From NCBI RefSeq assembly GCF_001015055.1, contig NZ_BBWZ01000007.1, forward strand, positions 124,001 to 188,000: a stretch of 64,000 nt of DNA. Direction: 5' to 3'. Both the position numbers and the translations under genes were made by a program. Below the pieces are notes generated by a model. The model did not search any database. It was not told the DNA's origin and saw only the letters and a list, made by a program, of their open reading frames with translations. Source of the stretch: Aneurinibacillus tyrosinisolvens (lineage in GTDB: Bacteria; Bacillota; Bacilli; Aneurinibacillales; Aneurinibacillaceae). Positions 42,111 to 50,850 of this stretch are shown here, in pieces. Positions within the stretch are counted from its first letter, which is position 1, and each line of letters opens with the position of its first letter.

Positions 42111-42884
42111 GTGGAATATCGGCAGATGTTGAACAAGGTTCCAGAAGTTACGATCTTCTTCTGGATCATCAAGATACTGGCAACAACGGTGGGCGAGACG
42201 GCCGCAGACTTCCTGAACTTTAACCTGAACTGGGGCTTGACCAACACGACCTATCTCATGAGTGCCCTCTTGCTTATCACGCTGTTCTTCCAGTTCAAAG
42301 CGAGGAAGTATGTACCAGGGATTTACTGGCTTGCGGTCGTGCTGATTAGCGTTGTCGGCACGCTGATCACCGACAACCTCGTGGACAACTTCGGAGTCGC
42401 TCTGGAGACGACGACCATCGTCTTCACCATCGCGCTGCTGGCGACCTTTGCGGCCTGGTACGCGAGTGAGAAGACACTGTCCATTCACTCCATCTACACG
42501 ACCAGGCGGGAAGCGTTCTATTGGTTGATCATCCTGTTCACCTTCGCCCTGGGTACTGCAGCCGGTGACCTCACAGCAGAGGGTCTCAACCTGGGTTACT
42601 TGAACTCAGCGCTCATGTTCGCCGCACTAATCGGGGTGGTGACCATTGCCCACTACTTCTTCAAACTGAATGGAGTGCTGGCCTTCTGGATTGCCTACAT
42701 CTTGACCCGTCCTCTCGGCGCCTCTCTTGGCGACTACCTGTCACAGCCTCGCGATGCGGGCGGCCTTGGTCTGGGTACTGTGGGAACCAGTGCGATCTTC
42801 CTCGTAATTATCCTGGTCTTGGTCATCTACCTGACCAAGACGAGAAGAGACCAGCTTCCGAGTCCGAACGTAGCTGAGGAGTAA
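42111..42884 (+). CDS. COG4705-type membrane protein with four internal repeats, foreign codon usage
   Basis: The 257-residue protein has about eight membrane segments in four repeats, each with a Gly-[ET/D]-x-[TAS]-[AD]-D-like motif: ATTVGETAADFL, VVGTLITDNL, TAAGDLTAEGL and ASLGDYLSQP. This is the DUF347/COG4705 pattern. Third codon positions are mostly G or C (runs of CTG, AAC, ACC, GGC), unlike the AT-rich neighbours, so recent transfer is likely. GTG 42111 follows AAGGAGGG. Acidic residues in helices suggest ion transport, not shown. Confidence 0.82.
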   Translation: MEYRQMLNKVPEVTIFFWIIKILATTVGETAADFLNFNLNWGLTNTTYLMSALLLITLFFQFKARKYVPGIYWLAVVLISVVGTLITDNLVDNFGVALETTTIVFTIALLATFAAWYASEKTLSIHSIYTTRREAFYWLIILFTFALGTAAGDLTAEGLNLGYLNSALMFAALIGVVTIAHYFFKLNGVLAFWIAYILTRPLGASLGDYLSQPRDAGGLGLGTVGTSAIFLVIILVLVIYLTKTRRDQLPSPNVAEE

Positions 42885-42915
42885 AGCAAGAGCCGGCGGC
42901 TTCAAGCGAGCCGCC

Positions 42916-43020
42916 GTGGATCCAGCGGGTGCTCGTAAATTAGAGGTTGATGTAACATTTATTGCCGCTATTTTAACGATCATTGGTTACTCTATAAATG
43001 ATACAATAGCAATATTCGAA
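42916..43020 (+). pseudogene. Internal fragment of secF/secDF
   Basis: The reading frame RKLEVDVTFIAAILTIIGYS followed by INDTIAIF is the highly conserved transmembrane motif of SecF (and the SecF half of SecDF). Only about 35 codons remain, with no proper start or continuation. It lies 30 bp after the foreign-looking gene, so it is probably left from recombination. A GC-rich hairpin (GGCGGC with GCCGCC) lies between the two. Confidence 0.75.
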
Positions 43021-43069
43021 TTCATATTCGGTTGTGAGCCGCTTCATATGTTAAAAATACATTCTCTTC

Positions 43070-43109
43070 GAAAAGTACAGTCGAATCCTGCATTCGGTCT
43101 GTACTTTTC
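43070..43109 (+). other. Leader hairpin element, copy 2 (upstream of response regulator)
   Basis: GAAAAGTACAG, T, CGAAT, loop CCTGC, ATTCG, GT and CTGTACTTTTC reproduce the stem in the asnB leader, preceded by the same ATTCTCTTC. It lies 48 nt before the regulator start. Conservation of both arms with a changed loop points to selection on the paired structure or on a palindromic binding site. Confidence 0.6.
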
Positions 43110-43156
43110 CTGCTTAACCCTGGTTCAGTACAAAAACCGTGAAAGGGGAGGGGTAA

Positions 43157-43846
43157 ATGGCACAAGAATCTATTTTATTAGTTGAAGACGAAGATAACGT
43201 CGCACGGTTTATTCAGTTAGAGTTAGAATTTGAAGGTTATTATGTTGAGGTGGCTTCCGATGGACAGCAGGGTTGGGAGTTATCCCAGCAGAAAGAATGG
43301 GATTTAATTCTTTTGGACTGGATGCTGCCCAAATTAAACGGGTTGGAAGTGTGCCGCAGGATTCGCAAACTCAGTGAGATACCTATTATTGTATTAACCG
43401 CCCGGGATTATGTAGGGGATAAAATCGCAGGCCTGGACACAGGAGCGGATGACTATATTACAAAACCGTTCGAAATCGAGGAGCTTCTAGCCCGCATACG
43501 GGCGAATTTACGGCGGCATAACAAGGAAAAGGGTGCAGCGAATGAGGGGATAATGCAACTGGAAGATTTGCTTTTAGACGAAAGAAAACGGCTCGTATTT
43601 CGTTCGGAAAATCAGATAGAGTTAACGCAGCGGGAGTTTGATTTGTTGCTGTACCTGATGCAGAATGCGGGTACAGTGTTGACCAGGGAACAGTTACTAT
43701 CTAACGTTTGGGGTTTCGATTTTGTTGGGGAAACAAACGTTGTCGATGTTTACATTCGCTATCTTCGCAATAAATTGGATCGGGATTTTACACCAAAGCT
43801 GATCCAGACCGTCCGTGGGATAGGATACGTGCTTCGTTCTTCGTAA
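43157..43846 (+). CDS. OmpR-family response regulator (second ArlR/CssR-like)
   Basis: The 229-residue regulator has LLVEDEDN, phospho-acceptor Asp54 in LILLDWMLPK, TKPFEIEELLARIRANLRRH and a winged helix with ELTQREFDLLLYLMQN and NVVDVYIRYLRNKLDRDF. It is closely related to the regulator at 36925. Its leader contains hairpin copy 2. The kinase gene follows 54 nt later and should be its partner. Confidence 0.93.
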   Translation: MAQESILLVEDEDNVARFIQLELEFEGYYVEVASDGQQGWELSQQKEWDLILLDWMLPKLNGLEVCRRIRKLSEIPIIVLTARDYVGDKIAGLDTGADDYITKPFEIEELLARIRANLRRHNKEKGAANEGIMQLEDLLLDERKRLVFRSENQIELTQREFDLLLYLMQNAGTVLTREQLLSNVWGFDFVGETNVVDVYIRYLRNKLDRDFTPKLIQTVRGIGYVLRSS

Positions 43847-43900
43847 ACGGCCGGAAAAGGTGCTATAAATCGTCTATGCGTATAAGAAAGGAGAGCAACG

Positions 43901-45301
43901 GTGAAGGAAGCTTGGCTAAAGAGATTTGCTATTTCCAATAGTACACTGATGGTTCGTTTTACTGTATGGTATATCGTTAGTCTGCTAGCTGTTATCCTGT
44001 TAATCGGAGTCATAATGATTGGAACCGTCGGGTATTTTTTGTTCCAGAATACGAAACAGGAAATGGAGGCCATTCAGTACAAATTACAGGCAGCCTCCCA
44101 GGAGGATAAAGTAAATTGGCAGGAAACACTGGATGAAATATTGTACCCGGACCATGCTAACTATTATATTCAGATAAATGATGCAGCGGGAAAGACACTG
44201 GCCCATTCACGCGGCTGGGAAAGGGACTTTAACAGTGATGATCAGCAGGCCCAGAAGAACTGGTTTAAAGGATTGCTATGGGATGATCAGGATGGCTTAT
44301 TCTTTATAGACAAAAAAAACTGGAGCCAGAAAAACGGGAAAAATGGACAGATGCATATTGCCGTCCAGCTTAACAACATCGAAAACTTGCTGCTCCTTAT
44401 TGTTAAAGTATTAGGGTTAACTACGTTAGTTGGTACGATTGTTGGTTCGTTCTTGATTTATCATTTAACACGCCGCAATATGCGCCCTTTATTTGCGATT
44501 ACGGATGCAGTTGATAAAATTAAGCATTTCTCTACGCTTAGCCAGCGGATTCCGGTACCAAAAGGTCCCCAGGAGCTAACGAACCTATCTACTACGTTTA
44601 ACACGATGTTAAACGAGCTGGAAAAACAATTTGAACGTGAGAAAGGGTTTATCGCTGATGCGTCCCATGAATTGCGCACTCCCCTTACCGCTTTACGAGG
44701 CCATCTAAAGCTTCTAAAACGCTGGGGAAAAGATAACCCTGATATCTTAGAGAAATCCATTGAATCAATGGATGAAGAAGGGATTCGGATGCAGCGCCTC
44801 ATTGTTCAGCTATTGGAGTTAGCCCGTTCCGATCATATGCAGATAAAAAAAACGCAGGTGAATGTAGCGACAGTGATAAAAGAAGCGGTGGAGCAGTCGT
44901 GGCAGAATAGCAAAGACATATCGTTATCAGTGCACGCAGATGAGCTGATTTGTGTAATGGGTGATGCAGATCAACTCAGGCAAATTATCGTAATCTTACT
45001 TGAAAATGCTAAAAAATACACCAATACCGGGGGAAGCGTGAAAGTATCTGCATGTCAGGAACGTGGTATTGTTAAAGTCAGCGTTCAGGATACCGGCATC
45101 GGGATTCCTGAGGAAGACATACCTAAAATATTTGACCGTTTTTATCGTGTAGATAAAACACGTTCACGGAAAACAGGGGGTACAGGTTTAGGATTGCCCA
45201 TTGCAAAGCAATTGGTAGAATTGCACAAGGGAACAATTGAGGTGGAAAGCGCAGTAGGGAAGGGAAGTACATTTACCATTCATCTTAAATCCGCCGCCTA
45301 G
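43901..45301 (+). CDS. Sensor histidine kinase, partner of 43157 regulator
   Basis: The 466-residue kinase has a membrane helix at about 22-48, an extracellular domain rich in Trp and Asp, a second helix near 165-188, a HAMP-like linker, HisKA with DASHELRTPLTALRGH and ATPase boxes LLENAKKYT, DTGIGIP and GGTGLGLPIAKQL. GTG 43901 follows AAAGGAG. The signal is unknown; nearby wall genes suggest envelope stress. Confidence 0.92.
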   Translation: MKEAWLKRFAISNSTLMVRFTVWYIVSLLAVILLIGVIMIGTVGYFLFQNTKQEMEAIQYKLQAASQEDKVNWQETLDEILYPDHANYYIQINDAAGKTLAHSRGWERDFNSDDQQAQKNWFKGLLWDDQDGLFFIDKKNWSQKNGKNGQMHIAVQLNNIENLLLLIVKVLGLTTLVGTIVGSFLIYHLTRRNMRPLFAITDAVDKIKHFSTLSQRIPVPKGPQELTNLSTTFNTMLNELEKQFEREKGFIADASHELRTPLTALRGHLKLLKRWGKDNPDILEKSIESMDEEGIRMQRLIVQLLELARSDHMQIKKTQVNVATVIKEAVEQSWQNSKDISLSVHADELICVMGDADQLRQIIVILLENAKKYTNTGGSVKVSACQERGIVKVSVQDTGIGIPEEDIPKIFDRFYRVDKTRSRKTGGTGLGLPIAKQLVELHKGTIEVESAVGKGSTFTIHLKSAA

Positions 45302-45318
45302 TTTAATAGGCGGGTAAA

Positions 45319-45362
45319 GAAAGCAGCCAGCCTGGTGTATCCAGGCTGGCTGCTCTTTATTA
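45319..45362. terminator. Bidirectional terminator between kinase and NlpC/P60 genes
   Basis: AGCAGCCAGCCTGG and CCAGGCTGGCTGCT form a perfect 14-bp stem around TGTAT, flanked by A-rich and T-rich tracts. Confidence 0.92.
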
Positions 45363-45423
45363 TTATAAGGATTTTAAATTTATCGAGCAGGATTCAGCTT
45401 GCTTGCTTAATAAGTTATTACTC

Positions 45424-46140
45424 TTATAAAACGCGGCGTGCCGTTGCGTAATTCTGTTGATACCAGCTTCCATTTAAGTCGCTGATTTTAATATCGCTTT
45501 GTGAATTAGCGGCATGAACGATTTTATTGTTCCCAATGTAAATTCCCACGTGTCCTAATGGCTTGTGGCTGTTGTTGAAAAATACGAGGTCGCCTTTTTG
45601 CAGCTGTGATTTAGATACAGGAACGCCAACCTTAGCTTGTCCTTGCGGGCTGCGTGAATGGAGGTCAACGCCGTATTTCTGGAATACATAATAAGTAAAG
45701 CCTGAACAATCGAATGTCAGCGTACTAGGGTTCGTGTGTCCATAACGCGCTTTGCCAACCAGGCTAAGAGCATAGTTTACGATTCCGTCAGCTTTACTGG
45801 CGCTGCTGTTTGTGGGAGCTGGCTGCGTTGGTGCAGGCGTTGATACATCTGGCGCTGCTGCGGCAGAATCTTGTGGTGCCGGGTTCGCTTGCGGTGCTGG
45901 TGCAGTTGTTGATGTATCAGGCGCCACAGCAAAATCCTGAGGTTCCTGGTTTACTTTTGGCTGGTGTGAACGGTAATGATGCACTCTATTGTGTATATAA
46001 TTAGACTCGTCCTGCTGGTCTGAATAGTTTCCGTTTCCTGCTTGATAATCATCGTAGCGAGGGCTGCTTGCACTTGCTGGAGAAACTACGCCACCTAAAA
46101 GTAATGCTGTTGCGAATGTTAATGGGATTAACTTCTTCAT
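45424..46140 (-). CDS. Secreted NlpC/P60 endopeptidase with Pro/Ala-rich linker
   Basis: The 238-residue protein has a signal peptide (about 1-24), a polar Tyr/Asp/His-rich segment, a Pro/Ala/Thr linker (about 65-112) and an NlpC/P60 domain with catalytic Cys145 in TFDCSGFTYY, His197 in LGHVGIYIG and His209 in KIVHAA. Unlike the enzyme at 25353 it has no LysM repeats. AGGTAATTT precedes the ATG. It probably hydrolyses peptidoglycan stem peptides, and amidation of diaminopimelate by AsnB would alter its substrate. Confidence 0.92.
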   Translation of the reverse strand: MKKLIPLTFATALLLGGVVSPASASSPRYDDYQAGNGNYSDQQDESNYIHNRVHHYRSHQPKVNQEPQDFAVAPDTSTTAPAPQANPAPQDSAAAAPDVSTPAPTQPAPTNSSASKADGIVNYALSLVGKARYGHTNPSTLTFDCSGFTYYVFQKYGVDLHSRSPQGQAKVGVPVSKSQLQKGDLVFFNNSHKPLGHVGIYIGNNKIVHAANSQSDIKISDLNGSWYQQNYATARRVL

Positions 46141-46378
46141 AAATTACCTCCGTTTTTTTGTGTTTTCTTGATGTCCGAAAAGTACCTTATTTCTGAGTTG
46201 ACCAAAATCACTAACATGGATTATTATAAGGGAACTTTGACCACGAATGAGGTGGTAAATTATGCTACTATTTTTTTTGAATATACCAGGTTTATAAAAA
46301 ATGCTGTTATAACAAGGTCTTCCTACTATTTTGTTTCCAGTAATTTGTTATTTAATTCCCAGTATTTATGACATACAA
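46141..46378. other. Gene-free spacer
   Basis: This AT-rich spacer should contain the promoter of the minus-strand NlpC/P60 gene. A 67-codon plus-strand frame inside it lacks a ribosome-binding site and any recognisable motif and was not called. Confidence 0.5.
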
Positions 46379-46412
46379 ATAGACAACCGATTTTTGGTGT
46401 CTATCGGTTGTC
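46379..46412 (-). terminator. Terminator after acyl-CoA thioesterase gene
   Basis: GACAACCGAT (46382-46391) and ATCGGTTGTC (46403-46412) form a 10-bp stem; the arm begins at the gene's stop codon. The minus-strand tail is TATTTGT. Confidence 0.75.
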
Positions 46413-46803
46413 ATTCAAAAATCCGTGCCAGTTCGGCCGGCACAGGACGTGCCGTACGGGTTTCGCTATCCATCGTTACGCTTGTAACTAGCGCGTCCGC
46501 CACCGGGACCCCATCCTGATTATGTATCTCCTGCTTCAGCACATAGCTTGTTCGCCCTAGCTTTTCGGGGGATGTCGTAATCGTCAGCCTGTCGTTCTGC
46601 CGGCATTCTTTACGATAGTTAATCGTAATATTAACGGTAACGGTTTGAATTCCCATGGCGTCGAACGTGTCATAATCAAGATGGGCCTGCTCATACCATT
46701 CTTCACGGCCCCACTCTAAATATTCAAGGTATTTGGCATTGTTTACATGGCCATTCACATCAATTTCTGTCGAACGCACGACAATTTCCAGCGATGCTTT
46801 CAT
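46411..46803 (-). CDS. Acyl-CoA thioesterase, 4HBT hotdog family
   Basis: The 130-residue hotdog-fold protein has VRSTEIDVNGHVNNAKYLEYLEWGREEW, the YbgC/FadM-type active-site segment with the catalytic Asp and the conserved HVNNxxY. It hydrolyses acyl-CoA or acyl-ACP thioesters. The physiological acyl chain is unknown. It stands alone between divergent genes. Confidence 0.9.
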   Translation of the reverse strand: MKASLEIVVRSTEIDVNGHVNNAKYLEYLEWGREEWYEQAHLDYDTFDAMGIQTVTVNITINYRKECRQNDRLTITTSPEKLGRTSYVLKQEIHNQDGVPVADALVTSVTMDSETRTARPVPAELARIFE

Positions 46804-46922
46804 CCATTTCCCTCCATTATCTATTAAAATCCATGTTTTCTAAAGATATGATACCCCGGTTTTTGCCATATGTACAGGTGGTAATGGAAGAATACAACAA
46901 AGCACAGCATGAGGTGACCTGA

Positions 46923-48296
46923 ATGAAAAAAACAGGAAGGATGTTGTTGGTTCTTGCCGCTGCGTTCTTCCTCTTCAGTGGATTTTTCGCCCTAGATAAA
47001 GGAGGATTCCAAGCCGACTCACTGGCCGAGTGGATAAGCCAGGTGAAGAATAATAAGTGGATTTCCTCTGTACTGGCAGATGATAGGCTTAGTGTATTAA
47101 GTGAAAAATCAGCAAGAGGAGACGCACACCGGGAAGCCAAGAAAGCATTGGAGCAATGGGCGGCAGCAATTGGCGGGCGGAACGAGCGTGCAGTAGAGCA
47201 GTGGATGGAGCCGGAAAACAACAAGCAGATTATCCGCAGGCTGGCAGTTGCGCCGATAAGCCATGTGAAAATTAAATTGACAGGTGCAGGTAACCTGGAG
47301 ACGGCACAGGGTGAAGCCATCCTGAAAAACGTGAAGGCAGAAATAAAGTATCGCTACAACGGCGGAAAGGAATCCGAAGAATATCCGATGATACGGTCCT
47401 TTGATCTACTAAAGAGGAATGGTCAGCCCTGGAAAATTAGCAATTACCGGCCAGTGGATCAGCCCGTCCTCTTCGAAATGGGAGAAACAAAGGCAAGAAA
47501 AAGTAAGAATTTTCTTTTCTTTTATCATGCGCAAAGCGAGCCGCAGATAGAGCAAATTATTGAAAAAACAGAGCAGGCATATCAAGAGATTGGGAAGACA
47601 CTAAACGCGGCTGGCAATCCGCCGTATCCGGTGCTTGTTTATCCTAAGGAAAGCATGTGGCAGGGCGGGCATACAGTGGCAACGGCTTCCGGGCAATATT
47701 TTATTAACGCTGCAGGGTACAAAGTAACCAATCAATTTGTCTCATTAAATATGGAGGCACTTGAACAATCCAATGAAGATGACAGCGTTTATACGACATT
47801 GAAACACGAAATCGTGCATGTGTATCAATTCCCGCAGCTTCCTCCCTATGTGCCCGTATGGCTGCTTGAGGGGATGGCCATGTACTACAGCGGTGATGAT
47901 ATGTCCTATGTGTTCAAGGGATCGGACGGGATGGAACGATTAAATGAGATTGATTTAACTAAGCTTACGGCAAGCGAAAAACTTGGCGAGGTAGGGTTCG
48001 GTGTGAGCGGGAGAAAACAGCAGCAGGAATACGCTTTCTCGTACTGCATGGTCAAATATATTATCGAAACATATGGACAGGAAAAGCTTAATGACTTGAT
48101 TCAATCGTATAGCAGCACCTCCTGGTCTGCAATTAAGGGCGATGTGCCCCGGGACAAAGAGAGCAAGAACAAATATAAATGGGAAGCGGTGACAACAAAG
48201 TTAACCAATGAATATTTACAGAAGCATTTCGGCATGTCTGAAAAACAATTGGAAGAGCATGTAAAGCAAAAAATTAAACAGGCGAACATACAATGA
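46923..48296 (+). CDS. Membrane-anchored or secreted MA-type zinc metallopeptidase
   Basis: The 457-residue protein has an N-terminal hydrophobic signal/anchor (about 6-25), a helical and beta-rich stretch to about residue 190 and a C-terminal metallopeptidase domain. Zinc ligands are in HEIVHVYQ (about residue 298) and the downstream Glu in WLLEGMAMYYSG, the gluzincin/peptidase-MA arrangement. It is not a known housekeeping sheddase. The substrate is unknown. ATG 46923 follows GAGGTGACCTG. Confidence 0.8.
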   Translation: MKKTGRMLLVLAAAFFLFSGFFALDKGGFQADSLAEWISQVKNNKWISSVLADDRLSVLSEKSARGDAHREAKKALEQWAAAIGGRNERAVEQWMEPENNKQIIRRLAVAPISHVKIKLTGAGNLETAQGEAILKNVKAEIKYRYNGGKESEEYPMIRSFDLLKRNGQPWKISNYRPVDQPVLFEMGETKARKSKNFLFFYHAQSEPQIEQIIEKTEQAYQEIGKTLNAAGNPPYPVLVYPKESMWQGGHTVATASGQYFINAAGYKVTNQFVSLNMEALEQSNEDDSVYTTLKHEIVHVYQFPQLPPYVPVWLLEGMAMYYSGDDMSYVFKGSDGMERLNEIDLTKLTASEKLGEVGFGVSGRKQQQEYAFSYCMVKYIIETYGQEKLNDLIQSYSSTSWSAIKGDVPRDKESKNKYKWEAVTTKLTNEYLQKHFGMSEKQLEEHVKQKIKQANIQ

Positions 48297-48696
48297 TCAC
48301 ATTTTGTTTAAAAAAAATTCCAACTTCTGAAACAGTCCGGTCATACTTCTGCAGTAAAGTAGAAGCATAAGGAGGTGACGGGCACATAAGACGGTAAGCT
48401 GATGTACCCTATGGAAATGACATCACCTGAAAATGAACAAACGAGCAAAACGCCTGTATGAAATATGACCAGCTAAAAACTACCGTCTCTATCTTAAAAA
48501 CTTCACGTTTTACACAATACTTACAAATTTAATATAAGCTTCACGCTTCTTCTTCCTAAAACAGCCGGTGCGATAAGTGCCGGCTGTTTTCATATACCTG
48601 GTTAGGACTTCCTTCCTCTCTGCGCGTTCTATACTCAAAAAAAGCAATGTGAATGTGTTACAATAGGGAAGTCCGTGAACGGAGGGGGAATGTTGT
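48297..48696 (+). other. Gene-free region with terminator but no recognised gene
   Basis: This 400-bp gap contains AAGGAGGTGA at about 48370 without a credible following frame, a small GATGT/ACATC hairpin near 48410 and a strong terminator at 48558-48590. A transcript must end there, so an unrecognised leader, small RNA or decayed gene is likely. The 3' part supplies the upstream region of the response regulator at 48697. Confidence 0.5.
48558..48590. terminator. Terminator in gene-free region
   Basis: AAAACAGCCGG and CCGGCTGTTTT form an 11-bp symmetric stem around TGCGATAAGTG. It may end the peptidase transcript or a small RNA. Confidence 0.85.
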
Positions 48697-49406
48697 ATGA
48701 ACCGCACGAAAGTTCTTGTCGCAGAGACGATACAAATGTGCTCGAAATTATACGGCTGTACTTTACGCAGCAGCAAATCGATTTAATAGAAGCACATGAT
48801 GGGAGCGAGGCTGTCACTCTGGCGGAACAAGAAAAGCCGGACGTAATCATACTCGATGTCATGATGCCGAAAATGGATGGATTCGAGGCATGCCGTGAGA
48901 TTAGAAAAACAATGGACATCCCGATTATTATGCTGTCGGCCAAGGGTGAAGAATTCGACCGGGTGCTTGGGCTTGAGCTTGGCGCAGATGATTATGTTAC
49001 GAAACCGTTCAGCCCGCGCGAACTAATTGCAAGAATTAAGGCGATTTTCCGCCGGATGCAGCCCCGGAATATAGATGAAAAAGAGCAAGTGCAGCATGCA
49101 ATGCAGTTTCACGATTTGCATATCGACCTTCAAGGCCGCCAGGTCACAGTCTGCGGGGAGAAAGTGTCTTTCCGCCCGAAGGAGTTCGATTTACTTGTCT
49201 TTCTTGCGCGTTCGCAGGGGAGTGTATTTACGCGTGAACAGCTTCTTGAGCAAATATGGGGCTATGATTTCTTTGGAGACATACGTACAGTTGATGTTCA
49301 TGTAAAGAAAATCCGCCAGCATCTTAATGGTTTGGACTATGAATGCATACATACCGTATGGGGTGTCGGTTATAAGTTTGAGGTGGAAGCGCCGTGCAGC
49401 GGGTAA
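48697..49406 (+). CDS. OmpR-family response regulator, ResD-like (frameshifted at N-terminus)
   Basis: GGAGGGGG precedes ATG 48697, which reads NRTKVLVAE before the frame breaks near 48726. Adding one G gives VLVAEDDTNVLEIIRLYF and continues into the intact regulator: Asp54 in VIILDVMMPKMDG, VTKPFSPRELIARI, and a winged helix with SFRPKEFDLLVFLA and VDVHVKKIRQHL. The uncorrected long frame starts at 48675 and has a nonsense N-terminus without the acidic pocket. The protein is about 236 residues. Its kinase overlaps by 13 nt. Confidence 0.9.
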
Positions 49407-50842
49407 GAGATTGGCTTGGGACTAATAAAAGTATTTTCCGTAAGCTTCTCTTTAGCTACATGGTAACCGTCCTGCTCGGTCTGGGTGCACTTGGCCTGTC
49501 GATGTCCGTTATGGCCAAGAATTATATATACGACGGTACGAAAGAAGAACTCTTACGTAAGGCAAAGAAAGTAAACCTCGCGATTCAGCGTTATCCGATC
49601 CAGGACGAGCAAACGCAGGGAATGCTGGCGTTTCTGGATCAGACTTTTGACACGCGCATCTGGGTATTTAATATGAAGGGGCAAATTATTTCCACTTCGA
49701 CAAAGGATGAGGTGTTTATTGGCAAGTCGGTGGCACGTTCCATTGTCGATCAAGTGCTGCAGGGAAAAGATGTCGTACAGAACCTTGCCTTTGAAGGCCT
49801 GAACAAACCGATGGTGTCTGTCGTTGTGCCGTGGGGAGAAAAAGACCATGTGTTCGGCGGGATTGTCCTGCACGCACCGGTTGAAGGTATCGAAGAAACG
49901 ATTGGGAAGATGAGGGAAATGATTCTGTGGGCAACGCTATTCGGAATTCTGCTTTCCACAGTGATGGTATCCTACCTGTCGTGGACCATTTCCCGCCCAT
50001 TAAAGCGAATTGACGAAGTTGCACTGGAAATTGAGAAGGGCAATTATGATCAGAGGGTGCACATCACCTCACAGGATGAAATCGGAGACCTGGCCCGTTC
50101 CATCAACCAGATGGCCGGCACGCTGGAACTGGTTGAGACGGAAAGAGCGAGCTTCGAACAGACGAGAAAGGATTTCCTTGCCAACGTGTCCCACGAATTG
50201 CGCACCCCTCTTACGACAATGCAGGGGTTTTTGGAAGCATTGCAGGACGGGCTCGTGGTGGAAGAAGCCTCCAGGCAGAAATATTACGATGTAATGTACA
50301 AAGAAACGATCCATATGAGCCGCCTTGTAAACGACTTGCTTGAACTTGTTCGTCTTGAGAGGCATGAGGCCGAACTCGTTCGGCGCCCGATTAACATTGA
50401 ATCGGTTTTGCAGCGGATTGTTTTTTCCTTTAAGGAAGAAGCGGCAAAACGCGGGATCAGCCTCCAGCTTACTGTTCAATCTCCGCTCCCGGGAATCATC
50501 GGGGATCCGCACCGGATTGAACAAATTTTTATTAACCTTATTAATAACGCATTGAAATTTACAGAGCAAGGGTCTGTAAGCGTGGAAGCAGCAGCGGTCC
50601 GGGAAGGAACGGAAATCGTCGTAAAAGATACCGGGATCGGTATTTCTAGCCACGACGTTGAGCGAATCTGGGACCGTTTTTTTAAAGTGGATCGCGTTCG
50701 TTCACGGAGCGAGGTAGGAACAGGCCTGGGACTGGCCATTGTAAAGGAATTGGTAGAGCTTCACCAGGGTACTGTCACAGTGAAAAGTGAAGTGAACAAG
50801 GGAACAGCGTTTACCATCTGGTTTCCCGGGGAAAAGAAGTAG
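49394..50842 (+). CDS. Sensor histidine kinase, ResE-like, partner of 48697 regulator
   Basis: The 482-residue kinase has a membrane helix (about 20-42), an extracellular single-Cache-like domain, a second helix (about 178-200), HAMP (SRPLKRIDEVALEIEKGNYD), HisKA with NVSHELRTPLTTMQGF and HATPase boxes LINNALKFT, DTGIGIS and VGTGLGLAI. It lacks the PAS domain of the ResE at 19819. The overlapping start (GTG 49394) couples it to its regulator. The signal is unknown. Confidence 0.92.
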   Translation: MQRVRDWLGTNKSIFRKLLFSYMVTVLLGLGALGLSMSVMAKNYIYDGTKEELLRKAKKVNLAIQRYPIQDEQTQGMLAFLDQTFDTRIWVFNMKGQIISTSTKDEVFIGKSVARSIVDQVLQGKDVVQNLAFEGLNKPMVSVVVPWGEKDHVFGGIVLHAPVEGIEETIGKMREMILWATLFGILLSTVMVSYLSWTISRPLKRIDEVALEIEKGNYDQRVHITSQDEIGDLARSINQMAGTLELVETERASFEQTRKDFLANVSHELRTPLTTMQGFLEALQDGLVVEEASRQKYYDVMYKETIHMSRLVNDLLELVRLERHEAELVRRPINIESVLQRIVFSFKEEAAKRGISLQLTVQSPLPGIIGDPHRIEQIFINLINNALKFTEQGSVSVEAAAVREGTEIVVKDTGIGISSHDVERIWDRFFKVDRVRSRSEVGTGLGLAIVKELVELHQGTVTVKSEVNKGTAFTIWFPGEKK

Positions 50843-50850
50843 CAATGGTT

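Noticed and set aside
46168..46371. 67-codon plus-strand frame in the spacer before the thioesterase gene
   Set aside because: There is no ribosome-binding site, the composition is that of AT-rich spacer, and it lies in the promoter area of the minus-strand NlpC/P60 gene.
50069..50653. 194-codon minus-strand frame
   Set aside because: It lies opposite the HisKA and ATPase region of the sensor kinase at 49394 and has no independent support.
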